From: Frigidibacter albus
Lineage (GTDB): Bacteria; Pseudomonadota; Alphaproteobacteria; Rhodobacterales; Rhodobacteraceae
DNA length: 64,000 nucleotides
Reading direction: 5' to 3'
Assembly (NCBI RefSeq): GCF_009908165.1
Contig: NZ_JAAAUC010000003.1
Span: 124,001 to 188,000 of the forward strand
Shown here: positions 32,961 to 40,412 of the stretch, piece after piece
Position numbering within the stretch: the stretch's first letter is position 1
How the letters are laid out: the number at the start of each line of letters is the position of its first letter
The notes under the pieces: generated by a model
Seen by the model: the letters and a program-made list of their open reading frames with translations, nothing else
Told to the model about the DNA's origin: nothing
The model's database searches: none
Program-made: the position numbers and the translations under genes

Positions 32961-33524
32961 TCAGACGGCCACCGGCCGCACCTCGATAACCTCGGGGATG
33001 TAATGGCGCAGCAGGTTCTCGATCCCCATCTTCAGCGTCAGGGTCGAGGAGGGGCAGCCGGCGCAGGCGCCCTGCATGTGCAGATAGACCACGCCGCGGT
33101 CGAAGCCGTGGAAGGTGATGTCGCCGCCATCCTGCGCCACGGCGGGCCGCACGCGGGTGTCGAGCAATTCCTTGATCTGGTTGACGATCTCGCCATCGGC
33201 GCCGTCATGTGCGGCATGGCCGCCCGCCGGGGCGCCTTCACCCTCCAGCACCGGCGCGCCGGACTGGAAATGCTCCATGATCGCGCCAAGTATCGCCGGC
33301 TTCACATGCTCCCAGGCCACATCCTCGGCCTTGGTCACGGTGACGAAATCGGTGCCGAAGAACACGCCGGTGATGCCGCTGACCGCAAAGATCCGCCGCG
33401 CGAGCGGGGATTTGACGGCGGTGTCGGGGGTGGGGAAATCGGCGGTGCCCATCTCCAGCACGGTTTGCCCCGGCAGGAACTTCAGCGTGGCGGGGTTCGG
33501 GGTGGATTCGGTCTGGATGAACAT
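32961..33524 (-). CDS. nfuA: NifU-like Fe-S carrier NfuA
   Basis: 187 residues from the ATG at 33524 with GGAGG 7 bases upstream; a TTG at 33530 is a weaker choice. Residues 1-88 are the Nfu N-domain (FIQTESTPNPATLKFLPGQ). A Gly/His linker follows (residues about 95-115). Residues 118-187 are the NifU C-domain with the cluster-binding CAGC in MQGACAGCPSSTLTLK. It carries 4Fe-4S clusters to target proteins. Confidence 0.93.
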   Translation of the reverse strand: MFIQTESTPNPATLKFLPGQTVLEMGTADFPTPDTAVKSPLARRIFAVSGITGVFFGTDFVTVTKAEDVAWEHVKPAILGAIMEHFQSGAPVLEGEGAPAGGHAAHDGADGEIVNQIKELLDTRVRPAVAQDGGDITFHGFDRGVVYLHMQGACAGCPSSTLTLKMGIENLLRHYIPEVIEVRPVAV

Positions 33525-33622
33525 GGGCAAGCCTCCGGAGGTCAGCGGCAGATATGCGCCCCGCGGGGCCCCAAGTCAAGGTTTGGAACCATTCTAATCT
33601 GGACGCCCCGGCTTTGCCTTTT

Positions 33623-33672
33623 CAAAATATCCTCTGGGAGGGTCCCGGGAGGGGTGGAAAACCCCTCCCGGG
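33623..33672 (-). terminator. Strong hairpin with diverged ATATCCTC repeat end
   Basis: CCCGGGAGGGGT / ACCCCTCCCGGG (33644-33655 and 33661-33672) is a perfect 12-bp stem with a 5-base loop. AAAATATCCTC next to it matches the end of the A-type dispersed repeat. It lies between usp and nfuA, on the 3' side of usp for plus-read genes but 5' of nfuA, so its transcriptional role is uncertain. Confidence 0.55.
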
Positions 33673-33726
33673 CGCAGGGGTGCGGGGGGCGCGCAGCCCC
33701 CCGCTTCCCCCCTCAGGTCATCGAGC

Positions 33727-34182
33727 TCAGGTAATCGACTCCAGCCGCTCCTTGGACATGTCCCCCGGCACGATGGTCATCGGGCAGGGCATGTTCCCGG
33801 CACTGCGGGTCAACTGCGACACCAGCGGCCCCGGCCCCGACTTGTCGCTGCCCGCCCCCAGCACCAGGATGCCGATCTGCGGGTCTTCCTGGATCACCGC
33901 CAGGATCTCGGTCGCGGGTTCGCCCTCGCGGATGATCAGCTCGGGGTCCACCCCCTGCCGGTCGCGCATCCATTTGGCGAAGACCTCGAAATGCGCCTCG
34001 ATGCGCTCGCGCGCCTCTTGCCGCATCAGCTCGGCCACGCCGATCCAGTGCTGGTATTCCTCGGGCGGGATCACCGACAGGATGATCACCCCTCCGCCCG
34101 AATGCGAGGCCCGCATCGCGGCGAAGCGCATGGCGTTCAGGCATTCGCGGGTCTCGTCGAGCACGACCAGAAATTTACGCAT
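33727..34182 (-). CDS. Universal stress protein family
   Basis: 151 residues of UspA fold: KFLVVLDETRECLNAMRFAAMRA, VIILSVIPPEEYQHW, and the ATP-loop-like GAGSDKSGPGPLVSQL followed by CPMTIVPG. A nucleotide-binding stress protein; partner or signal unknown. It is transcribed alone, downstream of ilvE on the same strand. Confidence 0.88.
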   Translation of the reverse strand: MRKFLVVLDETRECLNAMRFAAMRASHSGGGVIILSVIPPEEYQHWIGVAELMRQEARERIEAHFEVFAKWMRDRQGVDPELIIREGEPATEILAVIQEDPQIGILVLGAGSDKSGPGPLVSQLTRSAGNMPCPMTIVPGDMSKERLESIT

Positions 34183-34231
34183 GGTTGTTCCCCTTCACCC
34201 GATCATCGCCGATCCGGGGGGCGCGGCGCAA

Positions 34232-34248
34232 GGGGGCGCTGCGCCCCC
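34232..34248 (-). terminator. Terminator-like hairpin after ilvE
   Basis: GGGGGCG-ctg-CGCCCCC, a perfect 7-bp stem 19 bp downstream of the ilvE stop on the minus strand. There is no clear T-run. Confidence 0.4.
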
Positions 34249-34266
34249 GCGGGTCAGGCTACGGAC

Positions 34267-35130
34267 TCAGGCTGCCGAATGCGCCCAGTCCCAGTAAAGC
34301 GCGCGCACCCGTTTCGTCACCGGGCCGGGGCCGTAGCTGCGATCCTCGAAGGCCGCGACGGGGGTGACCTTGGCGAAGTTGCCCGACAGGAACACCTCGT
34401 CGGCGCCGCGGAAATCCTCCAGCGTCAGAACGGTTTCATGCACCGTCACGCCATCGGCGCGCAGGTTGGCGATGTGGCGCGCGCGGGTGATGCCGGACAG
34501 GAAGGTTCCGTTGGGGATGGGGGTGAACACCTCGCCGTCCTTGACCATGAACACATTGGCGGTGGCGGTTTCGGCGACATTGCCCATCGCGTCCTGCACC
34601 AGCGCATTGCCAAAGCCCTTGCGCTGCGCCTCCACCAGCATCCGCGCGTTGTTGGGATACAGGCAGCCGGCCTTGGCGTTGCAGACATTGTCGGCCAGCA
34701 CCGGGCGGCGGAACTGGGTGGTGGTCAGCGTGGTGCTGGCCGTGGCGGCCGGCATCGCAACCTCTTCGAGGCAGAGCGCAAAGCCGGTTTCGCCCCGCGC
34801 CGGTGCCACGCCAAGCTCGGACCCGTGAATCGCCCAGTACATGGGGCGCACATAGACCGCCTGATCCTTGCCATAGGCGCGCAGGCCTTCGCGGGCGATC
34901 TCCAGCATGGTCTCGGGATCGATGGTGGGCTCGATCATCAGCGCATCGGCCGAGCGGTTCACGCGGGCGCAATGCGCCGCCAGATCCGGGGCCACGCCCT
35001 CGAAATAGCGGGCGCCGTCGAAGACGCTGGAGCCTTGCCAGATGCCGTGATCGGCGGCGCGCATCACCGGGATGTCGCCCTCGTGCCAGCGACCCTCGAA
35101 CCAGGTGCGGATGTTTGTGCCAAATGCCAT
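34267..35130 (-). CDS. ilvE: Branched-chain amino acid aminotransferase
   Basis: 287 residues of fold-type IV aminotransferase. RYFEGVAPDLAAHCARVNRSA, AVYVRPMYWAIHGSELGV, KAGCLYPNNARMLVEAQRKGF (with the catalytic-lysine region AKAG) and GTFLSGITRARHIANLRADG are visible. It interconverts Leu/Ile/Val and their keto acids using PLP. A D-amino acid transaminase of the same fold is a less likely alternative. A 68-nt structured inverted repeat lies 80 bp upstream of its start. Confidence 0.88.
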   Translation of the reverse strand: MAFGTNIRTWFEGRWHEGDIPVMRAADHGIWQGSSVFDGARYFEGVAPDLAAHCARVNRSADALMIEPTIDPETMLEIAREGLRAYGKDQAVYVRPMYWAIHGSELGVAPARGETGFALCLEEVAMPAATASTTLTTTQFRRPVLADNVCNAKAGCLYPNNARMLVEAQRKGFGNALVQDAMGNVAETATANVFMVKDGEVFTPIPNGTFLSGITRARHIANLRADGVTVHETVLTLEDFRGADEVFLSGNFAKVTPVAAFEDRSYGPGPVTKRVRALYWDWAHSAA

Positions 35131-35209
35131 AGCCGGTATCCCCTTGCGAACGGCGCGGAGTTAATCACCGCGCCGGCGCCGGGTCCAGTGCCGGAGTGGG
35201 GTGCAAAGG

Positions 35210-35277
35210 ACCGGACCGGCAGGCACCGCAGGGGCTGTGCGGTGTGCCGGGGGATCGGGCTGGCCTGCCGGTCCGGT
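35210..35277. repeat. Large branched inverted repeat upstream of ilvE
   Basis: Perfect 15-bp arms ACCGGACCGGCAGGC (35210-35224) and GCCTGCCGGTCCGGT (35263-35277) enclose a 38-nt loop. That loop itself contains the hairpin ACCGCA-ggggctg-TGCGGT (35225-35243). As RNA it would make a stem with an inner stem. It could end the upstream transcript, form a leader of ilvE, or be a mobile/palindromic element. No T-run on the minus strand beyond TTT. Confidence 0.7.
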
Positions 35278-35368
35278 ACGATTGCATTCCGATGGGGGAT
35301 TCGGCTTCGGAACAGGGGCAGGTTAGCGGACCAATGATTCCGTTTTGCGACGTAGGGTCAGCCGCGCC

Positions 35369-36862
35369 TCAACCCCGTGCTGCCCGGCGCAATCCACGAA
35401 GCGCGAGTGACGAGAGGCTGGAGCCAAGCAGCGAGGCGGCCGACAGCAGCAGGCCGATGATCCCGGCAAACAGCTGAACCGTGAGGTTCGACAGCCGCAC
35501 CGTGGCGCGCAGGAAGCGGGATTTGCCCAGAACCTCCATCCGGCCCACGGTTTTCGGCCCCAAGGCCTCGGCGGCATTGGCGATGCGCCGGGCGTCCGGC
35601 GCGTCATCGACGTAGCGCAGAAGGTGCAGCGCATCGGTGGTGCCAAGCGTGCGGCTGGTGCGGCCAAGATCGGACGCGACAGCGACCAGCGGCGCGAAAC
35701 GGTCCGGGCGCAGCACGGCCGCCAGATCATCCGCGCCGCGCACGGACGGCACCCGCGCCCAGTCCACCCCGTGGCGCAGCGCGTCGCTGGCCAGTGCGCC
35801 AAGCCGCGGCGAGACCAGCCCCATCCGCCGCGCCAGCTTGGCGACGCTGGCGCCGATCTTGACGGTGGCCGACGATCCGCCTGTCGCCACCACCAGCGCG
35901 ACCGCGCCGAGGCCGACCAGCGACAGGGCCAGGTTGATCTCGTCCACCTCGCCGCCGGTGGAGTAGGCAAGCCCCTCCTTCGCAACGCCGGCGATGTCCC
36001 CCAGCGGGGTCGCCACCATCGGCGCCTGGCAGAGCAGTTCCGCCGACAGGGTGCACTCTGCGGGATCATAGGCGCAGGCGAGGCAACCGCCGGCTGTGGC
36101 CCAGAAGCCGCTGTCTTGCTCCCACGCTGCGGCCAGATCGGCGCCCAGATCGGGGGGAAGAGGCAGGCCGCGTTCGGCGGCCACGCCCTCGATGGCGCGG
36201 ATCGCCAGCCAGTTGCGGTCCTCCTCGGCCAGTTGTGTGCGCAGCAAGGTTTCGATGCGCTCGGGCGTGGCTTCCTTGGCCAGTGCGCGCTCCATCGCGG
36301 CATCGATGCTGTCGGCGCCGCGGTCCATGAAGGGGGCGATGCCGGGGCTGCGGGCGATGGTGGCGAGGGACTGGCCGGAGAGGGCCAGCGAGGCCAGCAG
36401 GATCAGCAGCAGGATGCGGCGGGCGGCGAGGCGGAAGCCGGCGCCGAGGGCGGCGAGGGGGCGGCGTGGCGGGGGGGCACCGGGCCCGGGACGCCGCGGG
36501 CGGGAGCCTTGGGGAGGAGCAGACGTGGGAGAGGCGGACAGCGGCGAGGTCAGAAGCAGCGGCGCGGGGGACGGCGGGGCGGCAAAGGTGGGGTGCGCGG
36601 GCGCGCCGCCGACGGATGGCCGCGGGTTGGCAGCGGCAGGTGGCGGGGGCGGCGCTGGTCGGGGCGAGGGATCGCCGCCGAGGGATGGCCGCGGAGAGGT
36701 GGCAGGTGGCGGGAATTCCGTCCGTGCGCGCTCGCCGCGGGTGACGGGCGGGGGCCTTTCTGAAAGCGGGGCTTGCAGGGGGGCGGGCCGCCCGCGGGAA
36801 GCGGCTGGCAGCGGCGAGGTCAACAGCAGGGGCGTGGCGGGAAGGCGCTCGCCGCGGGTCAC
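35369..36862 (-). CDS. Membrane protein of unknown function with proline-rich N-terminal extension
   Basis: 497 residues if the GTG at 36862 is the start. Residues 1-136 are Pro/Arg/Ser/Ala-rich low complexity with imperfect repeats (two VTRGER, two PLLLTSPL, RPSLGG and RPSVGG). A membrane helix follows (ILLLILLASLALSGQSLATI, about 150-169). Then comes a soluble part with four Cys (GGCLACAYDPAECTLSAELLC), a second helix (INLALSLVGLGAVALVV), and a C-terminal one (LTVQLFAGIIGLLLSAASLL). No ATG exists between the trpS stop and the first helix in this frame, so the true start is uncertain. It follows trpS on the same strand. Family not recognised. Confidence 0.65.
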   Translation of the reverse strand: MTRGERLPATPLLLTSPLPAASRGRPAPLQAPLSERPPPVTRGERARTEFPPPATSPRPSLGGDPSPRPAPPPPPAAANPRPSVGGAPAHPTFAAPPSPAPLLLTSPLSASPTSAPPQGSRPRRPGPGAPPPRRPLAALGAGFRLAARRILLLILLASLALSGQSLATIARSPGIAPFMDRGADSIDAAMERALAKEATPERIETLLRTQLAEEDRNWLAIRAIEGVAAERGLPLPPDLGADLAAAWEQDSGFWATAGGCLACAYDPAECTLSAELLCQAPMVATPLGDIAGVAKEGLAYSTGGEVDEINLALSLVGLGAVALVVATGGSSATVKIGASVAKLARRMGLVSPRLGALASDALRHGVDWARVPSVRGADDLAAVLRPDRFAPLVAVASDLGRTSRTLGTTDALHLLRYVDDAPDARRIANAAEALGPKTVGRMEVLGKSRFLRATVRLSNLTVQLFAGIIGLLLSAASLLGSSLSSLALRGLRRAARG

Positions 36863-37035
36863 CGGCGGCGGTTCCGGGGCGGCGGGCTTCGCCGCATCCT
36901 CGCCCGGCCGGCGCTGGCCCGGTAGCGCAGGGTGGCTGCGCGGCGGGCGCGAGAGCGGCGGGTTTGCAGATCGCCGTCCCGCGCCGCCGTTGCCGGGGCG
37001 GGCCTCCTCGCCGCCGCCGGGCGGCGTGGCGCCGG

Positions 37036-38064
37036 TCAGCCGCGGCGTGACCGCACCATGCCGACGATGTCCAGTGTCCGGTCGAGGATCGGGCGGGCGA
37101 TGGCCTCGGCCCGGTCGGCGCCCTCACCCAAAATCCGGTCGATCTCGGCGGGGTCGGCCATCAGCCGGGTCATCTCAAGGCTGATCGGCGAGAGCTTGGC
37201 CACCGCCAGATCGGCCAGCGCCGGTTTGAAGGTGCCGAAGCCTTGCCCGGCAAACTCCGTCACCACCGCCTCGGCCGTCATCCCCGACAGCGCGGCGTAG
37301 ATGTTCACGAGGTTGCGCGCCTCGGGCCGGTCCTTCAGCCCTTCCAGCGTGTCGGGCAGCGGTTCGGCATCGGTGCGGGCCTTGCGGATCTTCTGGGCGA
37401 TGGTATCGGCATCGTCGGTCAGGTTGATGCGGCTGGCATCCGAGGGATCGGATTTCGACATTTTCTTGGTGCCGTCGCGCAGGCTCATCACCCGCGTCGC
37501 CGCGCCTTCGATCACCGGCTCGGGCGCGGGGAAGAAGTCCACGCCATAGTCATGGTTGAACTTGGCGGCGATGTCGCGCGTCAGCTCCACATGCTGCTTC
37601 TGGTCGTCACCGACCGGCACATGGGTGGCGTGATAGACAAGGATGTCGGCGGCCATCAGCGACGGGTAGGCATAGAGGCCAAGGCTGACATGTTCGGCAT
37701 TCTTGCCGGCCTTGTCCTTGAACTGGGTCATGCGGTTCATCCAACCGAGGCGGGCGACGCAGTTGAGGATCCAGCCAAGCTCGGCATGGGCCGATACCTG
37801 GCTCTGGTTGAACAGGATCGACCGCGCCGGGTCGATGCCCGACGCCATGAAGCCCGCCGCCGCCTCGCGCGTTTGCTGGCGCAGGCGCTCGGGGTCCTGC
37901 CAGACGGTGATCGCGTGCAAGTCGACGAGGCAATAGATCGTCTGGATCCCCTCATCCTGCTTTTCGGCAAAGCGTTTCAGGGCGCCAAGGTAGTTGCCCA
38001 GCGTCAGCCCGCCCGAGGGCTGGATGCCCGAAAAGATGCGGGGGGTGAAAGCGGTGGCTGTCAT
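37036..38064 (-). CDS. trpS: Tryptophanyl-tRNA synthetase
   Basis: 342 residues, normal length. The class I signatures are [20 protein letters not shown] (HIGH-like) and [10 protein letters not shown] (KMSKS). [31 protein letters not shown] and [15 protein letters not shown] are typical. It charges tRNA-Trp. It lies between the rhomboid-like gene (divergent) and the unknown membrane protein gene (same strand). Confidence 0.97.
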   Translation of the reverse strand: MTATAFTPRIFSGIQPSGGLTLGNYLGALKRFAEKQDEGIQTIYCLVDLHAITVWQDPERLRQQTREAAAGFMASGIDPARSILFNQSQVSAHAELGWILNCVARLGWMNRMTQFKDKAGKNAEHVSLGLYAYPSLMAADILVYHATHVPVGDDQKQHVELTRDIAAKFNHDYGVDFFPAPEPVIEGAATRVMSLRDGTKKMSKSDPSDASRINLTDDADTIAQKIRKARTDAEPLPDTLEGLKDRPEARNLVNIYAALSGMTAEAVVTEFAGQGFGTFKPALADLAVAKLSPISLEMTRLMADPAEIDRILGEGADRAEAIARPILDRTLDIVGMVRSRRG

Positions 38065-38153
38065 GTCGCCTCTCCGTCTGGATATTCCTGCAGGGCTCGC
38101 TTATCGCTGGGGGCATGGCCCGTCAATGCGGGGCACCCCAAACGGAGACGGCA

Positions 38154-38843
38154 ATGCGCCCTGGTCATGACGAATCCCCGCTGAACCCGATCCCGCCGGT
38201 GATCTGGCTGCTGCTGCTGCCGGTGGTGGCGATGGAACTGGTGCTGAGCGCGGGGGGCAGCGGCTTTGTCGGCGGGCCGGAAGCGGCGGGCTGGCGGCTG
38301 GAGGCGCTGCAGAAGTTCAGCTTCGCGCCCGGCATCTTCAAGGTGCTGCTGGAAAACCGGATCTTCCCGCCCGAGCAGATGATGCGCTTCGTGACCTATC
38401 CGTTCGTGCATGGCGACATCACCCATGCGCTGTTCGTGTCGGTGTTCCTGCTGGCGCTTGGCAAGATGGTGGGCGAGGTGTTCCGGGCCTGGGCGGTGCT
38501 GACGGTGTTCTTCGCCGCGGCGATCACGGGGGCGTTGGTCTACAGTCTGCTCCCCTTCGACGTGCAGCCGCTCTACGGTGGCTATCCGGCCGTCTACGGG
38601 ATGATCGGGGCGTTTTCCTATATCCTCTGGGCGCGGCTGGGGGCGGTGAATGCCAACCGCTACCGGGCCTTCACGCTGATCGGCTTCCTGCTGGCCTTCC
38701 AGCTGGTGTTCGGCCTGCTGTTCGGGGCGGGCGGCTGGTCCTGGGTGGCCGAGATCGCGGGCTTCGTCGCCGGGTTCTTGCTGTCCTTCGTCGTCAGCCC
38801 GGGCGGCTGGCAGCGGACGGTGCGGATGCTGCGTCAGCGCTGA
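38154..38843 (+). CDS. Rhomboid-like membrane protein lacking catalytic residues
   Basis: 229 residues from the ATG at 38154, preceded by GGAGACGGCA. The rhomboid fold is recognisable: six helices, FVTYPFVHGDITHALFVSVFLLALG for helices 1-2, and the last helix VAEIAGFVAGFLLSF. In active rhomboids the serine sits in GxSG and the general base His begins the last helix (AHxxG). Here these regions read GGYPAVYGMIG (Pro145, Ala146) and AEIAGFVAG (Glu200), so neither Ser nor His is in place. It is therefore probably a non-proteolytic pseudo-rhomboid. Its 3' end overlaps convergent murJ by 10 bases. Confidence 0.8.
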   Translation: MRPGHDESPLNPIPPVIWLLLLPVVAMELVLSAGGSGFVGGPEAAGWRLEALQKFSFAPGIFKVLLENRIFPPEQMMRFVTYPFVHGDITHALFVSVFLLALGKMVGEVFRAWAVLTVFFAAAITGALVYSLLPFDVQPLYGGYPAVYGMIGAFSYILWARLGAVNANRYRAFTLIGFLLAFQLVFGLLFGAGGWSWVAEIAGFVAGFLLSFVVSPGGWQRTVRMLRQR

Positions 38844-40378
38844 CGGCGCAGCCCGGCCTTCACGTCCGACGGGCGGAAGGCGCCGGTGGCGAAGGCGGCC
38901 AGCGCATAGGTGGCCATGCCGCCGAGGACGAGCAGCGCCAGCGCGCCATAGCGCTGTGTGGGGGTGTAGAGCGCCTCGCCCAGCAGATGCTGGCCGCCCC
39001 AAAGTGCCAGCCCCATCACGGCCGAGGCCAACACGATCCGCGGCAGGCGGCGGCGCAGGCGGTCGTCGAAGCGCGCGGCCTCGCCCATGTCGCGGGTGCC
39101 CCACCACAGCTGCGCCAGCATCACCCAACCGGCAATGGTGGTCGCCAGCGCGGCGGCGCTGAAGCCGATCAACGGGGCAAGGCCGATGGCGACGACCGCA
39201 TTCACCGCCATGCAGTTGAGCGCATAGCGGAAGGGGCGGCGGGTATCCTCGCGGGCGAAATACAGCGGCTGGACCACCTTTTGCAGCACGAAGGCTGGAA
39301 GGCCCGCGCCGTAGATCGCCAGCGCGAGGGCGGTCGGCGCCACCTCGGCCGCGGTGAAGGCGCCGCGCTGGAACAGGACAGAGATCAGCGGCCCGGCGAT
39401 CACCATCAGCGCGACGGCGGCCGGCACCGTCAGGATCAGCGCGAACTCCGCCCCGCGGCTGAGCGCGTGGCGGCCGCCTTCCGTATCGCCGGCGCGCAGG
39501 CGGCGCGAGATGTCGGGCAAGAGCACGATGCCGATGGCGATGCCGACCACTCCCAGCGGCAGCTGATACAGCCGGTCGGCATAGGACAGCCAGGCGATGG
39601 CGCCGTCGAAGAAGCTGCCGACCTGACGGCCGACCAGAAGGTTGATCTGCACCACGCCGCCTGCCAGCACCGCCGGAAAGGCGATGGACAGCAGCCGTCG
39701 CATGTCGGGCGACAGCCGCGGGCGGCGCAGGCGCAGGGGAAAGCCCATCCGCGCCGCGGCGACCCACAGCATCCCGGCCTGCGCGATGCCCGCGACAGGC
39801 ATCGACCAGCTCATCGCGAGGCCCATGTCCCAGCCTTGGACATAGGCCAGCAGCATCGCCGCGATCAGCACCACGTTCATCAGCACCGGCGCCGCGGCGG
39901 CGGCGATGAACCGCCCGCCGGCGTTCAGCAGCCCCGACAGCAGCGCCGCGACCGAGATGAACAGGATATAGGGAAAGCAGATCCAGCCATAGAGCGTGGC
40001 CAGCCCCAGCCGTTCGTCCTGCGCAAAGCCCGAGGCCATCGCCAGCACCAGCCAGGGCATCGCCGCCATCGCCACGATGGACACGCCGATCACCACCGTC
40101 GCCAGCCCGGCCAGCGCCTCTTCGGCAAAGGCCTTGGGGTCCTCGCCCGCCTCCAGCCGTTTGGAGAACATCGGCACGAAGGCAGTGTTGAACGCGCCTT
40201 CGGCAAAGAACCGGCGAAACATGTTGGGCAGGGACGAGGCGATCAGATAGGCCTCGGCCACCGGCCCCGCGCCGACGAAGGCCGCGATCATCACGTCGCG
40301 GATGAAGCCGACAAGGCGGCTGCCAAGCGTCCAGCCGCCCACCGTCAGGAAACCGCGGATCAGCCGCACGGGTCTCAT
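38834..40378 (-). CDS. murJ: Lipid II flippase MurJ
   Basis: 514 residues from the ATG at 40378. About 14 membrane helices. Typical MurJ motifs: TLGSRLVGFIRDVMIAAFVGAGPVAEAYLIASSLPN, FRRFFAEGAFNTAFVPMF, and SRLYQLPLGVVGIAIGIVLLPDISR-like stretch. It moves lipid II to the periplasm for peptidoglycan synthesis. It is downstream of glnD on the same strand with a 34-bp gap. Confidence 0.96.
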   Translation of the reverse strand: MRPVRLIRGFLTVGGWTLGSRLVGFIRDVMIAAFVGAGPVAEAYLIASSLPNMFRRFFAEGAFNTAFVPMFSKRLEAGEDPKAFAEEALAGLATVVIGVSIVAMAAMPWLVLAMASGFAQDERLGLATLYGWICFPYILFISVAALLSGLLNAGGRFIAAAAAPVLMNVVLIAAMLLAYVQGWDMGLAMSWSMPVAGIAQAGMLWVAAARMGFPLRLRRPRLSPDMRRLLSIAFPAVLAGGVVQINLLVGRQVGSFFDGAIAWLSYADRLYQLPLGVVGIAIGIVLLPDISRRLRAGDTEGGRHALSRGAEFALILTVPAAVALMVIAGPLISVLFQRGAFTAAEVAPTALALAIYGAGLPAFVLQKVVQPLYFAREDTRRPFRYALNCMAVNAVVAIGLAPLIGFSAAALATTIAGWVMLAQLWWGTRDMGEAARFDDRLRRRLPRIVLASAVMGLALWGGQHLLGEALYTPTQRYGALALLVLGGMATYALAAFATGAFRPSDVKAGLRRQR

Positions 40379-40412
40379 CGCCGCCCCCAAATCGCAGCGC
40401 TTCCGCCGCCGT

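Noticed and set aside
36066-37127. A minus-strand open frame of 353 codons overlapping trpS and the unknown membrane protein
   Set aside because: Extremely Arg/Pro/Ala-rich, begins inside trpS, and lacks any hydrophobic or motif content. The other frame has membrane helices.
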